This document shows, piece by piece, positions 16,621-25,600 of a stretch of DNA of 64,000 nt. The stretch is from a virus. Positions within the stretch are counted from its first letter, which is position 1. Each line of letters begins with the position of its first letter. A program made the position numbers and the translations under genes. The notes under the pieces were generated by a model. The model was not told the origin of the DNA, did no database searches, and worked only from the letters and a program-made list of their open reading frames with translations. The stretch lies in the IMG/VR virus record IMGVR_UViG_3300030103_003222, positions 1 to 64,000 of that record; one strand, 5' to 3'.

Positions 16621-17454
16621 ATGAAGGAAACGAAGGTCGGAAAGAAGCCGCACGGCGTCGTGCTCGTGGTGTCACTTGGCAAACCGGGTGACAAGAAGCC
16701 CGAGCGTGCTGCTGACCCGGACAAGCAGAAGAAGATGGACCGACTCAGTAGCGAGGTGGCGAGAAGTAGTGGTCGACCTTTACCAAACTGGATGGCTCGC
16801 AGGGCTGCTGGGCGGCAGGTAGCGAATCAAGTTCGCTATCAGCAAGGTAACCTCAACGACCCCAACGCTGAACCTGAAGGGAAGTTCCCCGAACTCGCTG
16901 ACAATGTCGCTTCTGGTCACAGCGGGCGACGAGGCAGCAAAGCGCAAGCCGAGGATTTTCAGTCGGCTGTGCCTTTGATGCAGCGTGTTCAAGAACAAGA
17001 GGATGCGAAAAAGCCCCAGACGGAGGAGGAAGACCTCTATGCCAACATCTTCGCTGACCAAGACATGACGCGACGAGCATTCGACAACCTCGAAGCGTTC
17101 AATGCTTTGCGGAAAGGCGAGCCTGTCGATTTCTGCACCTGCTGCTCCCCTTCAGACCTTGCTTGGGCCATCGTGAAGGCGAAGAAGAAGTCCAAACCGT
17201 TCCACGGCTATAACCCGAATCGCCATCACAAGAAGGGTGGGTTGAACGCTAAGGGTCGCGCAAAGGCCAAGCGTGAGACTGGTGCGAATCTCAAGCCACC
17301 TGTCACCACCAAACCGAGCAAACTCAAACCCGGTTCCAAGAAGGCCAAGCGTCGTAAATCGTTCTGCGCTCGCATGGGTGGCATGAAGGGGCCGACGTCC
17401 AAGAAGGGCAAACTCACGCCGAAGGGCGCCGCGCTAAGGAGGTGGAACTGTTGA
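16621..17454 (+). CDS. Lys-rich phage protein with C-terminal RKSFCARM motif
   Basis: This 277-residue protein is largely disordered over residues 1-170. A tag-like segment SDLAWAIVKAKKKS at 178-191 sits after a Cys cluster, CTCC. The C-terminal region has GGLNAKGRAKAKRETGANL, KPGSKKAKRRKSFCARMGG and a terminal RRWNC. I recognise this order from a small protein common in marine T4-like and other phages (a domain-of-unknown-function family, DUF6321 as I recall). Its function is not known. It overlaps the next gene by 4 bases. The shared tag suggests it is carried with, or processed in, the head (inference). Confidence 0.8.
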   Translation: MKETKVGKKPHGVVLVVSLGKPGDKKPERAADPDKQKKMDRLSSEVARSSGRPLPNWMARRAAGRQVANQVRYQQGNLNDPNAEPEGKFPELADNVASGHSGRRGSKAQAEDFQSAVPLMQRVQEQEDAKKPQTEEEDLYANIFADQDMTRRAFDNLEAFNALRKGEPVDFCTCCSPSDLAWAIVKAKKKSKPFHGYNPNRHHKKGGLNAKGRAKAKRETGANLKPPVTTKPSKLKPGSKKAKRRKSFCARMGGMKGPTSKKGKLTPKGAALRRWNC

Positions 17455-17645
17455 CTGACTGTGACTGTGGACATTGTGTTGGAATGGATGCTGCGTGGAG
17501 CCTTCTGCAAAAGAAACTCTGCCCCGAAGGCAAGGCAGCGGCCAAGAGGAAGTTCGATGTCTACCCGTCGGCCTATGCGAACGGCTGGGCCGTTCAGTAT
17601 TGTCGTGGTAAGTTCCGCAAGAAGAAGGGGGGTAAGAAGAAATGA
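17451..17645 (+). CDS. Small tagged protein with YPSAYANGWA motif
   Basis: This 64-residue protein starts at TTG 17451, six bases after GGAGGTG and overlapping the previous stop (TTGA). A Cys-rich N-terminus, DCDCGHC, is followed by MDAAWSLLQKK (residues 12-22, the shared tag) and then by KRKFDVYPSAYANGWAVQYC, a motif I know from small proteins of marine phages. The C-terminus is poly-Lys-like. No function is established. It is part of a four-gene run of very small, basic, Cys-containing proteins. Confidence 0.75.
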   Translation: MTDCDCGHCVGMDAAWSLLQKKLCPEGKAAAKRKFDVYPSAYANGWAVQYCRGKFRKKKGGKKK

Positions 17646-17800
17646 AACTCAAGCGTGACTCTTGCTGTTGTGGGGGGACAAAGCAGACTCCTTGCGTTTG
17701 CATGCTCAAGGGTGTTATGCAGTGTTCAGCAAAAAAGCCGAAGTGCCCCTGCTACAGTTTGATAGATAAGCAGAAGAGCCGAAAGGTGAAGGTCAAATGA
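17642..17800 (+). CDS. Small Cys-rich protein, 52 residues
   Basis: This short gene (52 residues) begins with ATG 17642, overlapping the previous stop (ATGA), and ends in a stop that overlaps the next ATG. The protein has eight Cys: CCC at 8-10, C18, C20, C28, C35 and C37, in the order CCCG, PCVCM, CSA, CPCY, followed by a Lys-rich end. I recall similar short Cys-rich proteins in marine phages beside the neighbouring families. Metal binding is likely, but the role is unknown. The double start/stop overlap supports a real gene despite its size. Confidence 0.75.
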   Translation: MKLKRDSCCCGGTKQTPCVCMLKGVMQCSAKKPKCPCYSLIDKQKSRKVKVK

Positions 17801-18111
17801 GCGACCGCTGCACCTGCCATGATGTTCTCGTCATCAAGAACTTGAACCGCTGGTTCAAGGAAAAGTGGGTGGACGTCAGCCGCAAAGACAAGGACGGTAA
17901 GCACCCGCCCTGTGGCCGTTCCAAAGCCAAGAAGGGCAGCAAGGGCTACCCCAAGTGCCGTCCGTCTGTCAAGGTCAGCGACAAGACACCGAAGACCAGT
18001 GGCTCGATGAGCGAAGGTCAGAAGCGTGCAGCCACCAAGCGCAAGCGTGCGAAAAAGCAGGGCGTCGGCGGCAAGCCAACCATCGTCAAAGGATGGGTCG
18101 GTGTTAAGTAG
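17797..18111 (+). CDS. DUF5872-type basic protein
   Basis: This 104-residue basic protein contains WFKEKWVDVSRKDKDGK, PPCGRSKAKKG, YPKCRPS and MSEGQKRAATKRKRAK. This order matches the DUF5872 family of phage and algal/viral proteins, of unknown function. No tag-like peptide is present. ATG 17797 overlaps the previous stop. With its three upstream neighbours it forms a cassette of small basic proteins between terminase and portal. Confidence 0.8.
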   Translation: MSDRCTCHDVLVIKNLNRWFKEKWVDVSRKDKDGKHPPCGRSKAKKGSKGYPKCRPSVKVSDKTPKTSGSMSEGQKRAATKRKRAKKQGVGGKPTIVKGWVGVK

Positions 18112-18133
18112 AGGTCACAGGAGAGGTCAAATT

Positions 18134-19360
18134 ATGTGGGGGTCGGCGCTTATCGAAGTCGAAGACATCCCTCACGACACCGTGTTTGAAGAAAAAATCT
18201 CAATCATGCAGAAGTCCTACTCATTTGCCCCCAACGGTGACGGTTGGTTTGAAGCAAAGACGGGCACGACTGCGGACGCCATGGTCAAGCGACTGCGCAA
18301 AGCACGTCGTCACAACAAAGACGCAAAAGACGACATCGACGCGCTCATTGGTGACATCCGCATGATGAAGGCCTTAGAAGCGGAAATGACCATCCGCAAT
18401 CTCTCATGGGGCATTGGGAAAGAAGATGCCATCAAAGGGCTGGGTTTGTCTGACCGCTCGTTGAAGCACTTGCGCCAGTTTGGCGAGTCGCGTAGCGTAT
18501 CTCTGCAGAAGGCTTGCTTGCTATGGCAAAAAGCCGAGTCTACGTTGAAGATGCTCGATGAGCACGAAGACGTGTGGGGCGCTGAAGAGCAACAGGCGTG
18601 GGCAAATGCGATGCGTGACCGTAGCGATGCGCGAAAGATGTGGCGCACGGCCTTGTTTCAGGCCGACAAATTGTCAAAGAAGGAGCAGGACTACCTCTCA
18701 TTTGCGGCTGAAGAATTGCTGCAAAAGGGACCGATGAAGGCTGCTGAGATTCGCATTAACATGAATGATGCGGGCATCGTGAAAAAGTCCTACACGGACA
18801 AGAAGTTCTCCATGCTACTCTCACTCTATGGTGAGGAATACGACATCATCAAAGGCGCTCAACGTGGGACATACGTTCGCATCACCACCGATGGACTGGT
18901 GATGAAGGATTCGTGGGCCTACGGCGCTGGCTTTCTCGATGCTGACGGCTACATCACCATCACCGAAAGAGGCGAACCTCGTGCGGGCTTGATTGCTACA
19001 GGCGACCGTGGTAGGACACACTGCGAAGACCTCTATAAAACGCTGGACTGCGGGGTGCTTCAGTTGGACAGCAAGGTGTATCACAAAGCCTCGCAGCGAA
19101 GTCAACACCGTCTTCAGTTCTATTCCAAAGCCGACCTACGGAAGTTCCTTACCGGGGTCCTACCTCACCTGCGTATGAAGTCGACGCAGGCAAAGGCCGT
19201 CCTCGCCTTCATTGACGAGAAGGACGTCACTCGAAAGCAGGAACTCAAACGCCTTGTGCGCTATGAAAACTGGAAAGACCACACGAAGAAGTCTGCTGAA
19301 CTTCTGAGTGGTTGGGGTATTGACGCTGACACTGTCGGCACTTACGCGGAGGGTCTGTGA
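18134..19360 (+). CDS. LAGLIDADG-domain protein with HTH region
   Basis: This 408-residue protein starts at ATG 18134 after GAGAGGTCA. Residues 1-190 are helical and unrecognised. Residues about 195-250 look like a winged helix. A single LAGLIDADG-like motif, AYGAGFLDADGYITI, begins at about residue 262, and the following region fits one LAGLIDADG homing endonuclease-like domain. Members with one motif normally act as homodimers. The acidic residue of the motif (DADG) is present. It lies directly before the portal gene, a favoured place for homing elements, yet it is a fusion and no intron or intein is seen nearby. It could be a free-standing homing enzyme, or a domesticated DNA-binding protein such as a packaging factor. 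Confidence 0.7.
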   Translation: MWGSALIEVEDIPHDTVFEEKISIMQKSYSFAPNGDGWFEAKTGTTADAMVKRLRKARRHNKDAKDDIDALIGDIRMMKALEAEMTIRNLSWGIGKEDAIKGLGLSDRSLKHLRQFGESRSVSLQKACLLWQKAESTLKMLDEHEDVWGAEEQQAWANAMRDRSDARKMWRTALFQADKLSKKEQDYLSFAAEELLQKGPMKAAEIRINMNDAGIVKKSYTDKKFSMLLSLYGEEYDIIKGAQRGTYVRITTDGLVMKDSWAYGAGFLDADGYITITERGEPRAGLIATGDRGRTHCEDLYKTLDCGVLQLDSKVYHKASQRSQHRLQFYSKADLRKFLTGVLPHLRMKSTQAKAVLAFIDEKDVTRKQELKRLVRYENWKDHTKKSAELLSGWGIDADTVGTYAEGL

Positions 19361-21102
19361 TGGCTGAAGAAGAACGAGGACCAGTCAGCCGATTTTTGTC
19401 GGCCATCGCCAGCCCATTTCGACGTCGCACGACGCCGCAGCCGCAAATGCCCCTCTACACCACGGGCATTCAGGAACCTGTGCTCGCACAGGGTATCACC
19501 ATCCCATCGCTGTATGCGGTCAGTCACGAAAACCTGATTCTACGCACGGTTCAATCCAAACTCCAGCAAGAGGTCTTCAGGCGTGGCTACTACTGGGAGA
19601 AGCGTTTTGAGTCCAAGTGCATCGAATGTGAAGAGGAGTTCAATCACTCAGTCGACGTCTGCAAGTCCTGCGGTGGTGAGGTTCGCAAGCCTGACCCTGA
19701 GCAAGTCATTTACGCCAAATGGCTGCTAAATCAAGAGAACTCGATGGAGCAGTCCTTCATGCAAGTCTTGCGTGAAGTTGAAAACGACCTCAACATCGTG
19801 GATGACGCCTTTCTCATTCTTATCAAGGAGTATTACGTTGACCCTGAATCGGGCGATATTGCCTTTTTCCGCGTCAAGGAAATCATTCGAGGCGACCCTA
19901 TCTTCATGCGCATCATCGCAGACAAGCGTGGTGTCCGTGGTGGGCGGTATAAGGTGTGCCGCATCCATCGCGACCAAGTCGCATACCCCGGTCAAGAATC
20001 GAAATGTCAGACCTGTGGCTCACGCATGGTTGACGCACACTACGTCAACATGGCTGGGAGCGGTAAGAACCAGTATTTCACCAAGGGCGAAGTCATCCAC
20101 ATCAGCAAGTATAACCCGTCCAAACTCTACGGGCGCAGTCCTGTCAACACCATGTGGCGACAGGCGATGAGCCTCACGGCCATGGACAACTACATCTACA
20201 CCGCGTATCAGAAGCGACGCACGCCAAAAGGCATCATTTCCGTCACCACTGATAATCTTGAGTCGATGAAGTCGTTTTGGAAATCTGTCGATGAGAAGAT
20301 GGAGCGTGACCCGCACTACGTGCCGAAGGTCGGTATCGAAAGTCAGACTGGGCGCGGTGGTGTGAACTGGGTCAAGTTCATGGACACGTTGGAAGAGATG
20401 CAATACATCGCTGTGCGCGACGAGATTCGCAACCGTATCGCGGCGTATTACGGTGTCTCGTCCATCTTCATGATTGACAACGGTAAGTCTGGTGGCCTCA
20501 ACAACGAGGGGTTGCAGATTCTTGTCACCAACCGCGCAGTCGAGTTTGGTCAGAAGGTCTACACCGACGTTCTGTTCCCCCGTATGTTGCGTGAGATGGA
20601 TGTCTCAGATTGGAAACTCACTCTCTATCCCAATGAGGAAGAAGACGAAATCACTCGCCTGCGACGCGACGAGATGGAGGTCAACCTCGCTCAGCGTATG
20701 GCTATGCTCGGCTATAAGCCGGAATTGCTTGAAGAAGGCGACCGCGACATTCGCTTTGTCTACAAGCAACAGGAAGAGCAACAGGGTGGGCAACAGGGTG
20801 GGCAACCCGGTATGCCTCCGGGTATGCCTCCCGGTATGCCTCCGGGTATGCCACCGGGTGGTGCAATGCCTCCGGGTGGTGCAATGCCTCCGGGTGGCGC
20901 GATGCCGCCCATACCTCCCTCTCAACCGGGCGGTGAAGGTGCGGGCATTCGCACACCGCGTTCACCGGCTCGGCCGCAGGCTCGCGGTAGTCCGGGTGCA
21001 GGCTCACCTGTAACCAGCGTTCAGCAGCGAGGTCCAGCACCCACGCAGGGGATGCAGAACTCAAGAGCGATTGGCGATGCGCGACGACTTCGCGGGGCTT
21101 AA
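19360..21102 (+). CDS. Portal protein with zinc-ribbon inserts
   Basis: This 580-residue protein is recognised as a portal by its overall pattern (QSFMQVLREVENDLNIVDDAF, HISKYNPSKLYGRSPV, YYGVSSIFM) and its position between terminase and capsid protease. Two zinc-ribbon-like inserts are present: C87-x2-C90 with C101-x2-C104, and C200-x2-H203 with C216-x2-C219. The C-terminus (about 485-580) is a low-complexity tail of PGMPP and PPGGA repeats. The portal forms the dodecameric ring for DNA passage. The zinc sites are unusual for portals and may stabilise the ring or dock partners. ATG 19360 overlaps the previous stop. Confidence 0.88.
   Translation: MAEEERGPVSRFLSAIASPFRRRTTPQPQMPLYTTGIQEPVLAQGITIPSLYAVSHENLILRTVQSKLQQEVFRRGYYWEKRFESKCIECEEEFNHSVDVCKSCGGEVRKPDPEQVIYAKWLLNQENSMEQSFMQVLREVENDLNIVDDAFLILIKEYYVDPESGDIAFFRVKEIIRGDPIFMRIIADKRGVRGGRYKVCRIHRDQVAYPGQESKCQTCGSRMVDAHYVNMAGSGKNQYFTKGEVIHISKYNPSKLYGRSPVNTMWRQAMSLTAMDNYIYTAYQKRRTPKGIISVTTDNLESMKSFWKSVDEKMERDPHYVPKVGIESQTGRGGVNWVKFMDTLEEMQYIAVRDEIRNRIAAYYGVSSIFMIDNGKSGGLNNEGLQILVTNRAVEFGQKVYTDVLFPRMLREMDVSDWKLTLYPNEEEDEITRLRRDEMEVNLAQRMAMLGYKPELLEEGDRDIRFVYKQQEEQQGGQQGGQPGMPPGMPPGMPPGMPPGGAMPPGGAMPPGGAMPPIPPSQPGGEGAGIRTPRSPARPQARGSPGAGSPVTSVQQRGPAPTQGMQNSRAIGDARRLRGA
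20809..20908 (+). repeat. Tandem repeats in the portal C-terminus
   Basis: A 12-base unit (GGTATGCCTCCG and close variants) is repeated about four times, followed by three copies of an 18-base unit coding PPGGAM. They encode Pro/Gly/Met repeats. Such in-frame repeats can change in number by slippage without breaking the gene. Confidence 0.8.
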
Positions 21103-21144
21103 TGCTTTAAGCAGGAGCGTTCTACGGGGAACAGAGGGACTTCG

Positions 21145-21495
21145 ATGGACCTACTCAAAATGCACCCGATGGCTCGAAAAATGGCTGTTCACAGCGAAGC
21201 CTTTGCGAAGGCGCTGGAAAGCGGTAACGCACAAGATGCGCAAGACCACATCAACGAGGTGTTGAAGTTCGCCGGCTTCCTTTCAGACGACATTCACGGC
21301 GCCATTGTCAAGGCTGAAACCGACAAGCACAACGAAATCGCCGGCAACATGATTCAGAAGATGAACGTGACCGGGCAGAAGTTCGATGTTGCTCAGCGCG
21401 CTGATGTTCTTCCCGGCACCATCATCGCCGCTCGCACGCACAACCGTGCTCGCGTTCACCGTGGCACCTTTGGCCGTTTCGTCCCCGACTCGTGA
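21145..21495 (+). CDS. Small protein after the portal, unknown
   Basis: This 116-residue protein begins MDLLKMHPMARKMAVHSEAF, behind GAGGGA. The N-terminal half is helical and the C-terminal half has a strand-rich GTIIAARTHNRARVHRGTFGRF segment. I do not recognise a family. It sits between the portal and a coiled-coil protein related to the scaffold, so a head-assembly role is plausible. The initial MDLLKMH faintly resembles the recurring LLK motif. Confidence 0.65.
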   Translation: MDLLKMHPMARKMAVHSEAFAKALESGNAQDAQDHINEVLKFAGFLSDDIHGAIVKAETDKHNEIAGNMIQKMNVTGQKFDVAQRADVLPGTIIAARTHNRARVHRGTFGRFVPDS

Positions 21496-21504
21496 GGTGA
21501 GCAG

Positions 21505-21840
21505 ATGACGGAGGAAGTGTCCACGACAGAGCGCTTGATGAACGCGCTCATTTCCAAAATGGAAGCCATGGACAGCGATGTGCAGGCGTTGAAGGCTGAA
21601 AATGCCAATCTCCGAAAGGCACTTCGCGACCCTTCAGCCATGCTCCGCAAGGCAGGATTCGTCTCCGCAACCACCCCATTGAGCGAAGACGTCCCCCAAG
21701 ACCCCTTCCGTGCCGATAGTGGTGCGCTGCTCAAGGGTGAGCAGGGAGGCTTCCCCTCAAACGCTGAGATTCATCAGATGTCTTGGGACGATATTCACGA
21801 AATGGCCGAGCAGGCTCGTTCCGTGGAGGTGGTGCCTTGA
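21505..21840 (+). CDS. Small scaffold-like coiled-coil protein
   Basis: This 111-residue protein begins at ATG 21505, four bases after GAGGTGAG. Residues 8-40 form a coiled coil. The C-terminus contains MSWDDIHEMAEQA, nearly the same as MSWDEVHSLANRA at the C-terminus of the protease/scaffold protein at 28499. The two proteins thus share a plan: acidic start, coiled coil, linker with an LLKG/LAKS site, and a terminal MSWD helix. It also has GALLKGEQ in its linker. I infer a minor scaffold or capsid-assembly protein derived from the same ancestor. Function is not proven. Confidence 0.7.
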   Translation: MTEEVSTTERLMNALISKMEAMDSDVQALKAENANLRKALRDPSAMLRKAGFVSATTPLSEDVPQDPFRADSGALLKGEQGGFPSNAEIHQMSWDDIHEMAEQARSVEVVP

Positions 21841-22646
21841 AGCCGATTCCCAGCCCAGCATCCCGCGAAGCCATGGACCTGCTCAACAAGGCGATGCGCC
21901 TGCTTCAAAAAGCCGAAGAACTCGACATGGTCGAGCACGAGGGCGAAGAGGTCCCCGCTTTTGCTGCTGACGGCAAAGGCCCCAAGGACAAGAAGAAGGG
22001 CAAAAAGTGCCCTGAGTGTCAGGGTGAGGGCGACGACTGCGAATGTGACGATGAAGACGAAGGGCCTCAAGACGAGGGCGACGACGACATCAAACTGGAA
22101 AAAGGCAAGTGCAAGTGCAAGAAGGGCGAATCTTGTCGCGATTGCGAAAAGTGCCCTGAATGTGGCGGGGCCATGAACAAGGGCAATTGCATGAAGATGA
22201 ACTGCGGTGGGCCAACTAAGATGGCTAAGGCCAAGTGCGACTGCAAGAAGGGCGAATCTTGTCGCGATTGCGAAAAGTGCCCTGAATGCGGTGCTAAGAT
22301 GGTAAAGGGCGCTTGCATGAAGATGAACTGCGGTGCAAAAATGCAGAAGGCCCAACCCGGTTTCTCGACCACGTTTGGTTTTGAGCCTCAGAACATCATG
22401 TTCGCATCCGAGTCCGGTGGGCAGACGCGCAACGCGTATTATTCCACCAACCAGTATGTCATCAACTCGCAAGATGTTACCAACAAGGGCGGTCAATCGT
22501 CTTCTATCAACTTCGACGGACTTTCTGCTCAATTGAATCCACATGATGGTGGCGGCGTTGACCGACAAGTGCAGGGTGAGACACTCACCAAGCAACAGAT
22601 TGTCAAAATCCGCGATATTGTCAGGAAGTCAGGGCTTCAGGGGTGA
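21837..22646 (+). CDS. Cys-rich tandem-repeat protein
   Basis: This 269-residue protein starts at TTG 21837, behind GGAGGTGGTG and overlapping the previous stop. An N-terminal helix, AMDLLNKAMRLLQKAEE, loosely resembles the tag. Then comes an acidic linker and two 42-residue Cys-rich repeats with CKKGESCRDCEKCPECG and CMKMNC, which look zinc-binding. The C-terminal 100 residues are polar and lack Cys. I do not know the family. Position between the portal and the capsid block suggests a head component. Confidence 0.7.
   Translation: MKPIPSPASREAMDLLNKAMRLLQKAEELDMVEHEGEEVPAFAADGKGPKDKKKGKKCPECQGEGDDCECDDEDEGPQDEGDDDIKLEKGKCKCKKGESCRDCEKCPECGGAMNKGNCMKMNCGGPTKMAKAKCDCKKGESCRDCEKCPECGAKMVKGACMKMNCGAKMQKAQPGFSTTFGFEPQNIMFASESGGQTRNAYYSTNQYVINSQDVTNKGGQSSSINFDGLSAQLNPHDGGGVDRQVQGETLTKQQIVKIRDIVRKSGLQG
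22116..22288 (+). repeat. 126-base tandem duplication in a Cys-rich gene
   Basis: A run of 47 identical bases occurs at 22116-22162 and again at 22242-22288, an offset of 126 bases (42 codons). The sequence between them is also related but has diverged. This indicates a fairly recent duplication of one Cys-rich unit. Confidence 0.85.
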
Positions 22647-22652
22647 GCCTGT

Positions 22653-25600
22653 GTGGAGGAAGACCCAGCGGAGGTCTACATTCGCGCCCGTAATGACCTG
22701 CTGAAAAGCGCGGTTGATTTTCACGATTACGAAGACAACATCGCGAACTACGCGTTTGCGAAACTCAGTCTTGAGCACCACGGTATCGAGTTCGAGCCGC
22801 TGTGGGAAGACCGTCTTTGTGAGTCCATCCTCAAATCTGCTTTCAGGACTAAACTCGATGCAGAACCAGCCCTCTCTGAGAACGCTCTGCTCGACTTGCA
22901 GGTCAACAACCCTGAACTTGCTCGGGAATACGCGGAGGCGTTGGGCGAACTCAAAGATGCGCGTAACGCAATGAGTGGTAGCGTTAGTGTCGATGAGATG
23001 TTGAGTTTCGGCAAACTTTCTGACCGCGTCGCTGCGCTTGAAGCACAGGTAACTGGACGCAGCACTGAGCAGCAGAAAGAGGAAGGAGCGCTCGGTGGAA
23101 ACATCAGCGATGAGGCTGCTCGAATCCCCCAGCATACCTTCTCTGACCGCATCGTGGAACACTCTCTACGCGACATTCATCGAATGTGGCCTCAAGTCAA
23201 ACCTATCGGTCGCTATGACGAGTCTTTCCTGAGTGACGGTCACGGTTTGCTCTCCTATGACCCGACAGACCCGACAGGTCGTCCCATGTGGGCGCGTTTG
23301 CTTCGTGGTTTCTATCTACCTCAACCCTATCAGAAGGGCGACAAGAACTTGCGAATGTCGCTGGCCGAACGATACGCCTCCGCTGAGTTGGCGCACCTCA
23401 AGGCCAACAAGGGCAAGCGAGCCTTTGAGCCTCGAAAGCGTAGCGGTGCTGAAGATGAAGAGCATATCCCTCACTTTGGGCCACTGATGTCCACCTCGCA
23501 CGCCGTCTATGAGCAAGCGTATCAGGCGTGGCGTCAAAGTCGCGGCGGAAAACTGTCTGAACTGATGGTCTTTGCAGATACCGAAAACCCAGTCGAGCGA
23601 GACTATCGCATGCGTGAAGAGCACTTCAAGGCGGTTGAAGACCACGCTTGGTTCAGCACTGGTATCGGGGGTAACGTCGACCCCAAAAGCACCATGAGTC
23701 AAGAGGAAATCGCGGAGCGTGGTATCAACGACCCCGAGTCATTGGAGGAATATGACATTGACCATGGCTTTGGGATTTGGCCGTATCTTCTTGGTTTGGA
23801 CTTTTTGCCACCTGCCGACATGCACCGTGTCTTGAAACACATTGACGAACACGGCACCGATAAAGCAGACCAGCAAATTGTGAAACTCAGCGGCCCGGTT
23901 CCTTTTATCGACATGGGGCGTGTGAAGCGTGACTTCGCTCAGCGTTTCACCCCTCTTTTCCACGCTGCGGCGCGGAACGCACATCACCCCGGAGCCACCA
24001 TGCGCAAGCGCAACGAAGGGTCGAGGTTGACCGACGCTCGTGGTTTTGAAGGCCTCGAAAGGGACAACCTCTTCTACGCTCTCAGTCACACTCCTCACCC
24101 AAGCAATCCTGACAGGACGTTGCGCGATTTCGTCAACGAGCGCTTTTCACGTTATATGAACCCCGGAGATACAGAGGACGATGTCGTTGACGAGAACTAT
24201 CCCATTCCCAACATCACTGCTGCACTCGCCAAGAATATGGAGGGTAACACACCCGAGGAGAATCGGGAATTACTCGGTAGACTGAAACCCGCATACGCAC
24301 ATTCTGAACACAGCGTGAACTGGTTCCTCGGGAGAGACAAGGACGGTGCGCTCATCAATGACCACCCCCTCTATCCTGATGCTACCGATGCAAACCACCC
24401 TGCTGGGCAGGAAGATTTGATTGAGCGTCTGCACGATGCCTCTGACGAACTCACTGATGCTGTGATGTCTTCCAAGTTTTCACGTGACATTGACGCCTTC
24501 TATCATCTCGGGAACAACGTCCCATCGCTTGACGACATCCCCGAGTCTGAGCGAGAATCGTGGCTACGCGCCGATGACGGCTCTTTGCTCGGTCTTGCAC
24601 ATTACTGGGGCAAGCCGTTCCACTACGAGGGTGGTTATGGGAAGCATCCCAAGATGCTGATTGAAATGCTACATCAGATGTGGCCCGGTGAGCGTTCTCC
24701 TTTCGGTCAACTCGAAGGCGGTCGCATTACGCCGAACGAGGATGCACTCGGCCTCACCAGCCGCTACATCTCAATGGGTTTTGCACCTGAAACACAACAC
24801 GCGGGCAGTCCACGTGTTCAGTTGTCATTCTTCAACGCCTCTCAACCAAGGAGTGAAACGGCAAAGCGTCGCTCTCGCACTCGAAATCAGGCAGCATTCC
24901 ACGGCAAAGTCAGCACTTCACCGGCATATTCCAATTCGGTTGCTGGCAAAAGCGACGACGAGATTCGTCAAGTCACTGGCGGTAAGGTGCAGAAATTTTC
25001 TCTTGATAATACCGGATGGACCACGGGCGACTCCTATGGCGCGATTGGCTCCAAGCAACGCTTCACGATGCGGGAAAGGGCATCTCGTTGGTGGCACTGG
25101 TTGGCTACGCGAATGCGCACTGGCTCAGGTGAAATCCCCGACAAGTTTCATTCGCAGCAAGAGATGGAAGCCGGTAACGTTGAGCGCACTCGTGGCACAA
25201 AGCGTGAGTTTGACCGCTTGCAGGGGTGGGCTGATAAGGACAAGACTTCATCGAAGAAGTTTGCTGAAATGCTGGATGAGGCGGGTCATGACGAAGCCGT
25301 TGACGAAATCACCCTCAATCACTTGTCCGACACACAATTGGCTTTGGAAGAAGCACTTCAGGAAGAGTTCTCTTCCTCGTTCAAAGATGAAATCGGCAAC
25401 GCTTCTTCTGAAGAAGTGCAAGCGCTCATTGCAGGTGTTGAAGACCCCAACAAGCGCGCTGACATGATGCGTCGCTTCCGTGAAATCTACGACTCCAGCG
25501 GAATCGTTGACGCCCATCGCGAGTTCGATGAGATGATGGAGTCCTACGAGCGGGTCGGTGAAAGCGAGTTTGACCCATCGAAAGATGACTTCAGCAGACG

